The notes: a model not told the origin generated them from the sequence alone. A stretch of DNA of 64,000 nt from Massilia sp. W12 (GCF_037300705.1 NZ_CP147776.1:434001-498000), one strand, 5' to 3'. Shown: positions 36,098 through 45,305, counted from the first letter of the stretch. Numbers and translations: made by a program.

Positions 36098-36988
36098 ATG
36101 AGCAAGCAAATTACATGTGAAATTGCATTTGATGAAGTCATGCAAGTCGGCGAATCGCCCTTATGGAGCGCGCGTGAACAATCTTTGTACTGGGTGGATA
36201 TCCCCGCCGCCACGGTGCACCGTCTGCGCTGGCCTTCGCGCCGTCATAGCAGCTGGAAAATGCCGTCGGACGCCGCCAGCATCGCCCTGGCCGCACGCGG
36301 CGGTTTGATCGTCGCCACCCGCAACGCCTTCATTCATTTGAATACGGAAAACGGCGAGCAGACGGCAATCTGCGATACGCCATACGACACTGCCACCATG
36401 CGCGTGAATGACGGCAAAGTCGATGCGCGTGGCCGCTTCTGGGTCGGCACTATGTATGAGCCGCGCGATAAGCAGGACGCCATGATGCTGTGCCTGGAGC
36501 GCGGCCAGTTGCGCACGGTGTGGCAGGGCGGCGCCACGGTCAGCAATGGCTTAGCGTTTGGCCCGGTGGCGATGTATCAGGCCGACACCACCTCACATCA
36601 GATCCGCCGCTTTGGTTTTAATGTTGATGCCGGCCAGGTCGGCCCGGGCGAAGTCTGGTTGCAATTCCCACAGGACAAAACGCAAAACTACGGTGGCCGC
36701 CCGGATGGCGCGGCGATTGACGCGAACGGCAATTACTGGTGCGCCATGTTTGAAGGCGGGCGCTTGCTGTGCATCGGCGGGAATGCGCAAATTCTGCATG
36801 AAATCCAACTGCCAGTGCGCTGCCCGACCATGCTGGCGTTCGGCGGGCCGGATCTGCGCACCCTGTTTGTGACCAGCGCCAGCCGTGGCCGCAGCGCGCA
36901 GGAATTGGCCGATTACCCGGCCTCAGGCAAGCTCTTGGCCTTGAATCTGGATGTGGCCGGGATTCCTGAGCCTTTCTACCTTGACTGA
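36098..36988 (+). CDS. SMP-30/gluconolactonase family lactonase
   Basis: This 296-aa six-bladed beta-propeller hydrolase has Glu19 in GESPLW, RVNDGKVDARGRFWVGTM, TVSNGLAFGP and GRPDGAAIDANGNYW, which together supply the divalent-metal and substrate ligands of SMP-30 enzymes. Such enzymes open sugar lactones such as glucono- or arabinonolactone. The blade after SNGLAF is slightly shortened compared with the common SPDG form. No sugar dehydrogenase or transporter is adjacent, so the substrate is open. The last codons overlap the -35 element of the promoter for the next gene. Confidence 0.9.
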   Translation: MSKQITCEIAFDEVMQVGESPLWSAREQSLYWVDIPAATVHRLRWPSRRHSSWKMPSDAASIALAARGGLIVATRNAFIHLNTENGEQTAICDTPYDTATMRVNDGKVDARGRFWVGTMYEPRDKQDAMMLCLERGQLRTVWQGGATVSNGLAFGPVAMYQADTTSHQIRRFGFNVDAGQVGPGEVWLQFPQDKTQNYGGRPDGAAIDANGNYWCAMFEGGRLLCIGGNAQILHEIQLPVRCPTMLAFGGPDLRTLFVTSASRGRSAQELADYPASGKLLALNLDVAGIPEPFYLD

Positions 36989-37008
36989 TTTCTGAAAATC
37001 CTTATAAT
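36981..37008 (+). promoter_or_regulatory. Near-consensus sigma-70 promoter
   Basis: TTGACT (36981-36986) and a perfect TATAAT (37003-37008) are separated by 16 bases. The -35 lies on the last codons of the SMP-30 gene. The predicted start of transcription is near 37015, giving a leader of about 40 bases before the thioesterase-like gene. This is the best promoter match seen in the window. Confidence 0.75.
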
Positions 37009-37054
37009 CGCGCAGTTTGTCTTTTATTTCCCCTGCGCAATTATTTGGAACATC

Positions 37055-37837
37055 ATGACCCAGCAACCCAATCCCTGGCTGCTGCGGCACGGTAACGCAC
37101 CGCGTCGCTTTCGCCTGTTCTGCTTTCACCACGCCGGCGGCAATGCCGGCCATTACCGGGATTGGCAGGCCGGATTGGAGTTGCGTCTGGGCGGCGGCGT
37201 TGAAGTCTGCGCCGTGCAATTGCCCGGACGCGCCCAGCGCAGCGCGGAAACGCCTTACGCCTCGCTGCCGGCGCTGGTCAAAGCGCTGGCGCCAGTGATC
37301 ACCCAGCATAGCCATTTACCTTTTGCCTTCTTCGGCCATGGCATGGGCGGTTTGCTGGCCTATGAACTCACCCGTTATTGCCAATTGCACGCCCTGCCGC
37401 TGCCGCAAATCTTGCTGGTTTCCGGTCTGGCCGCGCCGCAATACCGCAGCGCGCCGCGCGCCTGGCACAAACTGGACGACGAAACCCTGCGCCAAACCCT
37501 GTTGCAAGCCGACGCCATGCCGCCCGAAGCACTGGCCAGCGAAGCCGCCATGCAGGCGATTTTGCCGGTCTTGCGGGCAGACTTCGCGATGGTCGAAACC
37601 TGGCAATTTTTCCCCGCGCCCGCTTTGCACATCCCGGTCACGGTGCTGGCCGGACGGCGCGACCGCCGCACCACCCCCGAGCAAGTCGATGGCTGGTCGC
37701 GCGAAACCGCCACTTATTGCCGCATCGAATGGCTGGATGGCGAACATTTCTTCATTCATCAGCAAATTTCCGCCGTGCTGGATTGCATCGCCGCCAGCCT
37801 GCGGCACTGCCAGGGCATGCAATTGGCTGTGGCGTGA
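37055..37837 (+). CDS. Type II thioesterase-like alpha/beta hydrolase lacking the nucleophile Ser
   Basis: This 260-aa protein matches external (type II) thioesterases of NRPS/PKS systems: FCFHHAGGNAGHYRDW, VQLPGRAQR, a nucleophile elbow, SGLAAP, VLAGRRDRRTTPEQVDGW (acid) and GEHFFIHQ (His). At the elbow the expected GHSMG reads GHGMG, so Gly96 (codon GGC at 37340) replaces the serine. The rest of the fold and the other triad members appear intact. It may have lost hydrolase activity or use another mechanism. No NRPS or PKS gene is visible. A strong promoter lies just upstream. Confidence 0.85.
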   Translation: MTQQPNPWLLRHGNAPRRFRLFCFHHAGGNAGHYRDWQAGLELRLGGGVEVCAVQLPGRAQRSAETPYASLPALVKALAPVITQHSHLPFAFFGHGMGGLLAYELTRYCQLHALPLPQILLVSGLAAPQYRSAPRAWHKLDDETLRQTLLQADAMPPEALASEAAMQAILPVLRADFAMVETWQFFPAPALHIPVTVLAGRRDRRTTPEQVDGWSRETATYCRIEWLDGEHFFIHQQISAVLDCIAASLRHCQGMQLAVA

Positions 37838-37852
37838 AGTAATCTCACTACA

Positions 37853-37909
37853 CAAATTATGCAAAAATTTGCGTATTAAAAATACGTAACGCCGCAACTG
37901 CCCTACAAT
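37853..37909 (+). promoter_or_regulatory. Operator cluster and -10 element upstream of glk/rpiR
   Basis: Three overlapping inverted repeats are packed here: CAAATT-N7-AATTTG (37853-37871), GCAAA-AA-TTTGC (37861-37872) and CGTATT-AAA-AATACG (37872-37886). A TACAAT -10-like box follows at 37904-37909 with no good -35, so the palindromes cover where RNA polymerase would bind. Autoregulation by the RpiR half of the downstream protein is plausible but unproven. Confidence 0.45.
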
Positions 37910-37937
37910 AGGCGGGTGATCAAAAGGATTCCCGCTT

Positions 37938-39806
37938 ATGACTACCTCCCGCTTTGCTGTCGATCAACCTTATGCTGACGGGCCGCGCCTGCTGGCCGAT
38001 ATCGGCGGCACCAATGCCCGCTTTGTGCTGGAAACCGCGCCTGGCGTGCAAGCTGCGCTGGCGGTGATGCCCTGCCGCGACTGGCCCACGCTGGAAGCGG
38101 CGGTGCGCGCCTATCTTGACAGCGCTGAGGCGCAAGCAGCAGGCAGCGCGAATGTGCGCCATGCTGCGCTGGCCCTGGCCAATCCGGTCGATGGCGATCA
38201 GGTGCGCTTGACCAACCATGATTGGGCCTTCTCGATTGAAGCCATGCGTCATGCGCTGGGCTGGTTCACGCTTTTGGTAATCAATGACTTTACCGCGCTG
38301 GCGATGGCGCTGCCGCATTTGCCGGCAGGGCAAAAGCGCCAGATCGGCCCCGGTCAGGCGCGCAGCGACAGCGTGATCGGCTTACTCGGCGCCGGCACCG
38401 GTCTGGGCGTGTCGGGCATGATTCCGGCGGATGATCGCTGGATTGCGCTGGGCAGCGAAGGCGGCCACGCCAGTTTCGCGCCGCGCGATAAGCGTGAAAT
38501 GGCGATTTTGGATTACGCCATGCAGCGCTACACCCATGTTTCGACCGAGCGCCTGTTATCCGGCCCCGGCCTGGAACTGATGTATCTGGCCTTGGCGCAT
38601 ATGCAGGGACGGCAGGAAGCGCCCTTGAGCGCAGAACAGGTCAGCGCGCGCGCCTTGCAGGGCGACAGTCTGTGCCAGGACGTGGTGCAAACTTTTTGCG
38701 CCATGCTGGGCACAGTGGCCGGCAATGTGGCGCTGACTCTGGGCGCTTTGGGCGGCATCTATATCGGCGGCGGCATTGTGCCGCATTTTGGCCGCCTGTT
38801 TGATGATTCGCTGTTCCGCCAGCGTTTTGAAGACAAGGGCCGGTTTACCGATTACATGCGGCAGATTCCCACATTTTTGATCACCGGCGACAATCCCGGC
38901 TTCATCGGCGTGTCGGCGGTGCTGGCGGAAAAGCTGGGGGCGAAAGCCGGCAGCACGCCGATTTTAGACGCCATCGCCCAGGCGCGTCAGCGTATGAGTC
39001 CGTCCGAATGCAAGGTGGCCGATTGGGTGCTGCAAGATCCGCGCGCGGTGCTGTCTTCACCCATCGGCGAAATTGCGCGCCAGGCCGGCGTCAGCCAGCC
39101 AACCGTGATGCGCTTTTGCCGCTCACTGAATTTGCAGGGCTTGGCGGAATTCAAACTCAAACTGGCCGCCGGTTTGACCGGCACGATTGCGATTGCCCAT
39201 TCGCAGATCCGGTTTGGCGATTCGACTGCAGAAGTCAGCGATAAAGTGCTGGCCAACAGCGCGCACGCCGCCATGTCTTTGCGCGACACCATCAACCCGC
39301 GCCAACTCAATGCCGCGCTGGAATTGCTGCAGCACGCCCAGCATATTGAAATTTTATGCGTCGGCTCGGCGCGCCTGGTGGCGGAAGACGCCCTGCAAAA
39401 ATTTCTGCACCTGGGCTTGCGCACCAGCTATTTCCCCGACTTGCAAAATCAGTTAATGAGCGCACGCCTGCTGCGCGCCGGCGACGTGGCGCTGGCGATT
39501 TCGCGCTCGGGTCAGTTGGAAGAATTGCTGCAAGCGGCGCGCGCCGCGCGCGCCCGGGGCGGCCAGTTGATTGCGATTTGCCCGCACGGCTCACCGCTGG
39601 CGCGTCTGGCCGATGTCTGCCTGCATCTGGATCATGCGGAAGGCGATTTGCACTATATCCCGATGGTGGTGCGGCTCTTGCAATTGATCATGGTGGATAT
39701 TCTGGCGATTGGCCTGGCGCGCAATTTGCAGCAGGGCAATGGGGAAGAAGGGGCGGCGGCGAAGCAGGCGCGTCAGGAACGCAAGCTGGGGGCGCATTTG
39801 GAATAG
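37938..39806 (+). CDS. glk: Bifunctional glucokinase / RpiR-family transcriptional regulator
   Basis: This 622-aa fusion has a glucokinase half (about 1-335) with LLADIGGTNARF, LANPVDGDQVRLTNHDW, VINDFTALAMALP, GAGTGLGVSGM and GSEGGHASF. It is joined to an RpiR half with an HTH (about 345-415, SPIGEIARQAGVSQPTVMRF) and a SIS sugar-phosphate-binding domain (about 450-590, ILCVGSARLVAEDA). The same fusion is known in Burkholderiales. It phosphorylates glucose to glucose-6-phosphate and probably controls glucose catabolic genes in response to a sugar phosphate. The ATG follows AAAAGGA. Palindromes upstream suggest autoregulation. No Entner-Doudoroff gene is adjacent. Confidence 0.95.
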   Translation: MTTSRFAVDQPYADGPRLLADIGGTNARFVLETAPGVQAALAVMPCRDWPTLEAAVRAYLDSAEAQAAGSANVRHAALALANPVDGDQVRLTNHDWAFSIEAMRHALGWFTLLVINDFTALAMALPHLPAGQKRQIGPGQARSDSVIGLLGAGTGLGVSGMIPADDRWIALGSEGGHASFAPRDKREMAILDYAMQRYTHVSTERLLSGPGLELMYLALAHMQGRQEAPLSAEQVSARALQGDSLCQDVVQTFCAMLGTVAGNVALTLGALGGIYIGGGIVPHFGRLFDDSLFRQRFEDKGRFTDYMRQIPTFLITGDNPGFIGVSAVLAEKLGAKAGSTPILDAIAQARQRMSPSECKVADWVLQDPRAVLSSPIGEIARQAGVSQPTVMRFCRSLNLQGLAEFKLKLAAGLTGTIAIAHSQIRFGDSTAEVSDKVLANSAHAAMSLRDTINPRQLNAALELLQHAQHIEILCVGSARLVAEDALQKFLHLGLRTSYFPDLQNQLMSARLLRAGDVALAISRSGQLEELLQAARAARARGGQLIAICPHGSPLARLADVCLHLDHAEGDLHYIPMVVRLLQLIMVDILAIGLARNLQQGNGEEGAAAKQARQERKLGAHLE

Positions 39807-39883
39807 GTCTTTGCACAAACATGTTTCGAGGCGGACTGATGTTAGCATCGAATACTTACTATTTTGATGCCCGGAGAGCGCGC

Positions 39884-40492
39884 ATGAAAGCTGGAATATT
39901 CTCAATCCTGCTCACCTTTTTGCCTGTGGTCGCTTACAGCCAGACTGCGGCAGAGATGGAAAGCAAAATCCGCAACAAAGAATTATCCGGGCAGGAAATT
40001 TTGGCGTATATCAAGCGCTTCATGAATCACTGTCCGGCTTTGGTGATAAAAAGCGGGTTGCAATTGCAGCAGGAAACGGATGAGGCGCTGGCCGCAAAAG
40101 TCGGCCACCATAGCGACGTGCTCAAGGTCTTGCAGACCTATTTGCAAAAGAATGCGGATGGCGCATCAGACAGAGGGCAAGTTGATGTCGAATTGCAAGC
40201 AGGGCTAAGACATGCGCGCGTCAGTTATGAGGTAATACTGCATGGCGCAACGAGGAGCTTCAGCCAAGATGGCAAGATGCAAAGCGTGTTGCATATCTGG
40301 GAATTTGCGCCGCGTGAACAAACTCCACAGCAAGGCTATGTGCTGAATTTACATTTTCAAGAGCGTGGTGTGGATCGGTATGCGCTGGTGCAAGCCGGTT
40401 TGGAAGCACGTATGACGCCACCGGCGCGTGGCATTTTCCCGGTGCAGGACTATTTGAAAGAACTCGAAGCGCTCAAAGTGGAAGAGGATTGA
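39884..40492 (+). CDS. Secreted protein of unknown function
   Basis: This 202-aa protein starts at the ATG at 39884, chosen for the GGAGAG ribosome site and the signal peptide (1-20, ending VAYSQ); the frame is open for 176 codons upstream through glk without meaning. The mature part begins with a helical segment (TAAEMESKIRNKELSGQEIL) and ends in a beta-rich region with SVLHIWEFAPREQ and GYVLNLHFQERGVDRYALV. I do not recognise a family. Only one Cys is present in the mature part. It is separated from glk by 77 bases and followed by a bidirectional terminator. Confidence 0.65.
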   Translation: MKAGIFSILLTFLPVVAYSQTAAEMESKIRNKELSGQEILAYIKRFMNHCPALVIKSGLQLQQETDEALAAKVGHHSDVLKVLQTYLQKNADGASDRGQVDVELQAGLRHARVSYEVILHGATRSFSQDGKMQSVLHIWEFAPREQTPQQGYVLNLHFQERGVDRYALVQAGLEARMTPPARGIFPVQDYLKELEALKVEED

Positions 40493-40506
40493 GTGGGCAG
40501 AAATAT

Positions 40507-40541
40507 AAAAAAACGGCAGGCTGCGCGCCTGCCGTTTTTTT
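40507..40541. terminator. Bidirectional Rho-independent terminator
   Basis: The stem ACGGCAGG/CCTGCCGT (40513-40520 with 40528-40535) is extended by A-runs on the left and T7 on the right, serving both the secreted-protein gene and the convergent ahpC. Confidence 0.88.
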
Positions 40542-40555
40542 GCCATCTGAAAAAA

Positions 40556-41119
40556 TCAGATCTTGCCAACCAGAGCGGCGGACGGTTGCAGCGTGGCTGC
40601 GCCCGGAGTCCAGCGCGCCGGGCAGACGTGGCCAGGATTGGCGGCCACGAATTGTGCGGCTTGCACTTTGCGCAGCAATTCGCCGGCGTCGCGGCCAATG
40701 CTGTTGTCGTGCACTTCGGACAGAATGATTTTGCCTTCCGGGTTCACCAGGAAGGTGCCGCGCAGGGCCATGCCTTCGTCTTCGATCATCACGTCAAAAT
40801 TGCGGCTCAGACGGCCATTGGCGTCGCCCAGCAGCGGGTATTTGACTTTGGCGATGGTCGGGGAAGAGTCCGCCCAGGCTTTGTGGGTGAAATGGTTGTC
40901 GGTGGACACGCCATAAATTTCCACGCCCAGTTCCTGGAACTTGGCGTAGCTGTCAGCCAGATCGCCCAATTCGGTCGGGCAGATGAAGGTGAAATCGGCC
41001 GGGTAGAAGAAGAACACCGACCATTTGCCTTTCAGATTGGCTTCGGTGATGGTGACAAATTCGCCATTCTGATAAGCAGTGGTGGAGAACGGCTTGACTT
41101 CGGTATTGATCAGAGACAT
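40556..41119 (-). CDS. ahpC: Peroxiredoxin, alkyl hydroperoxide reductase subunit C
   Basis: This 187-aa typical 2-Cys peroxiredoxin (Prx1/AhpC subfamily) has peroxidatic Cys47 in TFICPTELGD and resolving Cys166 in GHVCPARW. It reduces H2O2 and organic hydroperoxides in the cytoplasm. The ATG at 41119 has GAGGAAAC upstream. The usual reductase partner ahpF is not adjacent and no oxyR is in the window. An extended -10 element lies about 54 bases upstream on the minus strand. Confidence 0.97.
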   Translation of the reverse strand: MSLINTEVKPFSTTAYQNGEFVTITEANLKGKWSVFFFYPADFTFICPTELGDLADSYAKFQELGVEIYGVSTDNHFTHKAWADSSPTIAKVKYPLLGDANGRLSRNFDVMIEDEGMALRGTFLVNPEGKIILSEVHDNSIGRDAGELLRKVQAAQFVAANPGHVCPARWTPGAATLQPSAALVGKI

Positions 41120-41172
41120 TTTGTTTCCTCACGGTGACAGTAAAGCAACATTAGGGGTGCTGCGAGGCGAGC

Positions 41173-41181
41173 ATCATAACA
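41173..41181 (-). promoter_or_regulatory. Extended -10 element upstream of ahpC
   Basis: On the minus strand the sequence reads TGTTATGAT, that is TG-n-TATGAT, matching an extended -10 box (core 41173-41178). No good -35 is seen, which is compatible with an activator-dependent promoter such as an OxyR target. Confidence 0.4.
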
Positions 41182-41380
41182 CCTTTTCGGCACATGCATG
41201 GACTGGCGCCCGGCGCGTCAAAAAAACCTCCGGCAGGGGCGGAAAAACGCACATAGCAGCGCCACAGGCAGCGGCTGTTTGGGGCATTGGCAGGCGCCGA
41301 TGATGTCTGCGCCGGGGCGTTGCGCAGGGGCGCTTCTCAGATTGAATTTCTGTTTGATAATTACTAATATATTCTGGCTG

Positions 41381-44300
41381 CTAACCTGTTACCTCCACCG
41401 TCAAGGCGGCCCCGACAATCACAATCGCCGCCCCCAGATTGTAGGTGTGGCCGGATTTGCCCACGCCATTATCGTTCCAGGCCCCGCTTAAAAACACGGT
41501 ATCGCCGGCATTGCCCAGGATGGTCAGGGTATTCCCGAGTTCTGAGATATCCAGCACGGTGCGCGCGGACAGGGTGATGCTGTTATTGCCTGTCCCGGTC
41601 AGATCAATCGTTTCGATCGAGCGCAGGCGATGGCCGTTCGGCCCGCTGTCAAAACTCATGTCGGCGCCGTTGAATTTCAAGATATCCGTGCCGCCGCCAC
41701 CGTTAATCAGGCGGAAATCGGCGCTGTCCACGCTGATCACATCATTCCCGGCCCCGCCGTGAATCACATCCGCGCCGCCGGCGCCGAGAATCGTATCGTT
41801 GCCCTGGTCGCCGCTGATCACATCCGCCGCATTCGTGCCGGTAATCGTTTCGGCCTTGGTGGTGCCGGAAAGCGTGACACGCTGATTGAAATTGCCGCCC
41901 AGCACGACATACGCCGAACCGATGCCGTTTTGCGCATTTTGCGCGCCAATCACCAGGTCGCCATAGCCGTCGCCATTGATGTCGCCGGCAGCGCTGACGG
42001 AGCCGCCCGACCAGTCCCCGGTGACGCCATCGAGGCGCATGCCGTTGACCCCGTTGATGCTGTTGAGATAGATGTCTTTGGCAAACGGATCGCGCGAGCC
42101 ATACAGCAAATAGGTCGAACCGGCTTTGCTGCGCGCATCGCGTGCGCCGATCAACATATCGTCCAGGCCGTCGCCATTCACATCGCCGGCGCGCGCCACC
42201 GCGATTCCGCTCAAATCATTCGCCGCTTCGCCATGGATGATGAAGCCGGTAATGCCATCCAGCTGCGCCACCGAATAGGCCGGATCAAAACTGTTGCTTT
42301 TGCCAAACAGCACATACGTCAGGCCGGCGCTTTTATCGCCACGGAATGCGCCCAGCGCAATATCTTCCAAGCCATCGCCATTGATATCGCCGATGCGGCT
42401 GACTGAACGCCCCAGACTTTCCCCCTGCGCGCCATTCAGCCGCACGCCGTTGACCCCGTCGATGCTGGTCAGACTCATGCTGGCGGGGAAGGGATCGGAC
42501 TTGCCGAACACCATCCAGACGCTGCCGTCATCGCCATTTGCGCCCTGGCCGCTCATCAACATATCGTCAAAACCATCGCCATTGAAATCGCCGGCCCCGC
42601 TCACCACGCTGCCCACCGCATCGCTGACCGCAACGCCATTGAATTTGGCGCCATTGCTGCCATTTAACTTGCTCAGATTCAGGGACAGCCCCGGCAGCGC
42701 GCTCTTGCCATACACCAGATAACTGGCTCCGGCGCGCTGATTGGCGCCGGGGGCGCCGATCAAGAGATCATCGAAACCATCGCCATTCACATCGCCCGCA
42801 GAGGCGACGCTGGCGCCCAGATATTCGCCCGCCGCCGCGCCATCGAAGCGCACGCCGGTTTTGCCATCCAAACCGCTCAAAGGCGTGCTGGCGGAAAAGG
42901 TTTTTTTCCCCAGCACCAGATACGCACTGCCGGCAAACAGGCTTTTGGCCGGATCCGCGCCGGGCGCGCCGACCAGCATATCGGTAATGCCATCGCCATT
43001 GAAATCGGCCGCCATCGCCACCGAGGAACCGGAAAAATCATCCGCCGCCGCGCCATCGAGTTTGAACACGCTGCGCCCATCCACTGTGCCAAAAGTATTG
43101 GTCGCCGCCAGCGTGTTGGCGCGTCCCAGAATCACATAACTGGAGCCGGTATTGGTGTCGGCGGAGGAGCCGACAATCACATCGGCAAATCCGTCCCCGT
43201 TGACATCGCCCATGCCGCTCACCGAAACAATCGCGGATGGCGCCTTGCCGTCAAAGCGGGCCCCGGTGGCGCCGTTCAAGCTGGCCAGTTTATTGACCGC
43301 AGTCGGCACCGTGAAGGTATAGCCGGCTTTATCTGTGATGCCTGCATACGGATTGCCGACCCGGTCGCGCAACACGCCGCCGGGCATAGTCACGGCATAT
43401 GTGCTGCCGCCGCTGAAATCGAGACTGGGGTTGATGGTCACGGTGTCGCCGGCAATGCTCACCTGGCTGCTGTCAGTAATCGCGATGGTGCGCGTTTCCT
43501 TGCCGTTGCTCAGGGTGATATTGCCGCTGCCGGCATACATGGTTTCAGAAAATTTGAGCACGATATTGCTGTCCGGCAGCACCGGCGCGCCCTTGTGCGC
43601 CGGAGTGCTGGAGAGCAGGGTGGGGGGCGTGATGTCTTGCCACAACTGGCCCAGCTTGCTTTGCGCCAGCGCCAGCGCATTGCTGAGCGCCTCGCCTTCG
43701 CTGTTGGGGCGGGTCTGGTTGATTTCGCCATCCACCGCGTCTTGCAGCAGGCCGAGCGCCAATTCTTCCGCCACCCAGCTGACTTGCGCCTGACGCGCCA
43801 GACTGGCGGCGGCGTCCGCGTCATTCACGCCGGCGATGGCGGCATTCATATTGCCGATCACCACGGCCAGATCCGCGCCGAGGCGGTTGATTTTTTCCAG
43901 ACTTACGCTGTCGGCGCTGGCCAGCAAGGCGGCGGTTTGGGCCGCGTCGGCAAAATGGGTGGCGTCATTGAAATCCAGCGGCCCGCTTTGTCCTTCGCGC
44001 AGCAAAATCCGCGTCATGGTGTCAAACGCGGCATCGGAGGCGCGCTGCACATCGCTCGTGACGCCGGTGGCCAGCAGCGTCGAGGCGAGTAAGCGCGCAT
44101 CCATATTCACGGTTGCCGCAATGCGCTGCGCCTTGAGCGCCGCCGCCACCGCATCGGTGGTGGTGTCGGTGCGCACCGCCTGGGTGATCGGATCGAAGGC
44201 GGTGGCGTCAAACTCCGCCGCCAGATCCAGGCGCGAATTCAGCAGGTTTTGCGCCAGATCGATGCTGACTTTTTGCGCGCGCATGGTTTTTTCCAGCAGC

Positions 44301-45205
44301 GTGCTCAAAGGATTGAGCACGCGCGAGCCGGCCGGCGCGGTGTAAGACATGATGTTGTCGTGATTGGTGGCGATATCGCGCCCGCCTTGCGACACCAGCA
44401 CGCCATGAAAACTCTCCACCCCTTTGAAGCTGAAATTGCCTTGCAGGTCCACCGTGGCCGCCACTTCCCCGCCGTCTTGCACATGGTTGCCGTTGCGATC
44501 CACAAACAGCTTGGCCCCTTGCATATAGCCATCCAGCACCACGCCTTTTTGATTGAACCAGGGCACGGCCACTCCGTTATAAGTGCTGCTGGCGTACAGC
44601 TTGGTGAGCAGGGCGAGCGGGTCGGCCTGCGCCAGCGCGCTGGCGACTTCGGTTTTATCCGGCGTTACTCCGGTCAGGGACTGGTATTCGACAATGATGC
44701 GGATTTCCGGGTTTTTGGTGCTCGACAGCTCAGCCGAATCGGAAAAAGCGTTCAAGACCTGGGCGCGCGTGATTTTATCCACGCTCAGCTTGCTGACCCA
44801 ATACGCTTTGCCATCCGCATCGGCAGGCCGTCCCAGCACATTTTTATACAGTTGATCGACGTAGGCGTCGTCGGTCAGATTTTTGCCATACAGCGTCTGG
44901 AATTCCGGCGAGCGTAAAAAATCATTCGCGATTTGCAAAATGCTGGCGCCGCGCTTGACCTGGGCCAGCCAGAAATTCAAGCCATCGCCATCCGGCACCC
45001 GGCCAAATGCGGCGTAATACAGGCGCGCCACCGGCAACACGGTGTTGGCGAATTCACTGCTGTTGATCAGGGCCAGCGTGGCTTGCGCCGGTGTGACGCT
45101 GGCGTTGTCAATCGCTTGCGTCCAATAGCTGCGGCCGGCAGTGTCGGCGCTGCGGCCCAGGAAGCGGGAGTAGATTTGTTCGACAAAGGCGGCAGTATTT
45201 ATCAT
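41381..45205 (-). CDS. DUF4214 / Ig-like / FG-GAP propeller / RTX repeat protein
   Basis: This 1274-aa protein has no N-terminal signal peptide. It begins with DUF4214 repeats (about 1-200: FVEQIYSRFLGRSADTAGRSYW, LYYAAFGRVPDGDGLNFW, LYKNVLGRPADADGKAYW). A segment with a Ca-binding-like DRNGNHVQDGGE follows, then an Ig-like Big_5 domain (about 540-640), seven FG-GAP repeats with DxNGDGxxD loops (about 660-1110) and RTX-type nonapeptides (GGAGNDVIS, GGGGTDILK; about 1140-1200). The RTX C-terminus and lack of a signal peptide fit type I secretion. Seven FG-GAP repeats are the number in integrin-alpha propellers. No secretion genes are adjacent. The start has no strong ribosome site. Confidence 0.9.
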   Translation of the reverse strand: MINTAAFVEQIYSRFLGRSADTAGRSYWTQAIDNASVTPAQATLALINSSEFANTVLPVARLYYAAFGRVPDGDGLNFWLAQVKRGASILQIANDFLRSPEFQTLYGKNLTDDAYVDQLYKNVLGRPADADGKAYWVSKLSVDKITRAQVLNAFSDSAELSSTKNPEIRIIVEYQSLTGVTPDKTEVASALAQADPLALLTKLYASSTYNGVAVPWFNQKGVVLDGYMQGAKLFVDRNGNHVQDGGEVAATVDLQGNFSFKGVESFHGVLVSQGGRDIATNHDNIMSYTAPAGSRVLNPLSTLLEKTMRAQKVSIDLAQNLLNSRLDLAAEFDATAFDPITQAVRTDTTTDAVAAALKAQRIAATVNMDARLLASTLLATGVTSDVQRASDAAFDTMTRILLREGQSGPLDFNDATHFADAAQTAALLASADSVSLEKINRLGADLAVVIGNMNAAIAGVNDADAAASLARQAQVSWVAEELALGLLQDAVDGEINQTRPNSEGEALSNALALAQSKLGQLWQDITPPTLLSSTPAHKGAPVLPDSNIVLKFSETMYAGSGNITLSNGKETRTIAITDSSQVSIAGDTVTINPSLDFSGGSTYAVTMPGGVLRDRVGNPYAGITDKAGYTFTVPTAVNKLASLNGATGARFDGKAPSAIVSVSGMGDVNGDGFADVIVGSSADTNTGSSYVILGRANTLAATNTFGTVDGRSVFKLDGAAADDFSGSSVAMAADFNGDGITDMLVGAPGADPAKSLFAGSAYLVLGKKTFSASTPLSGLDGKTGVRFDGAAAGEYLGASVASAGDVNGDGFDDLLIGAPGANQRAGASYLVYGKSALPGLSLNLSKLNGSNGAKFNGVAVSDAVGSVVSGAGDFNGDGFDDMLMSGQGANGDDGSVWMVFGKSDPFPASMSLTSIDGVNGVRLNGAQGESLGRSVSRIGDINGDGLEDIALGAFRGDKSAGLTYVLFGKSNSFDPAYSVAQLDGITGFIIHGEAANDLSGIAVARAGDVNGDGLDDMLIGARDARSKAGSTYLLYGSRDPFAKDIYLNSINGVNGMRLDGVTGDWSGGSVSAAGDINGDGYGDLVIGAQNAQNGIGSAYVVLGGNFNQRVTLSGTTKAETITGTNAADVISGDQGNDTILGAGGADVIHGGAGNDVISVDSADFRLINGGGGTDILKFNGADMSFDSGPNGHRLRSIETIDLTGTGNNSITLSARTVLDISELGNTLTILGNAGDTVFLSGAWNDNGVGKSGHTYNLGAAIVIVGAALTVEVTG

Positions 45206-45305
45206 GGCGCGGGCGGGAACGGAATGGACAATGCATTCTACTCCCGCCGCTAAGCGTCAATGCGGCGAGCAGGCGCCGCAATTTGCCCCAGTTTGTTTTT
45301 TTAAC

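Noticed and set aside
41198-41491. A 97-codon frame between ahpC and the FG-GAP protein gene
   Set aside because: No ribosome site, no domain text, and it overlaps the 3' end of a solid gene on the other strand.
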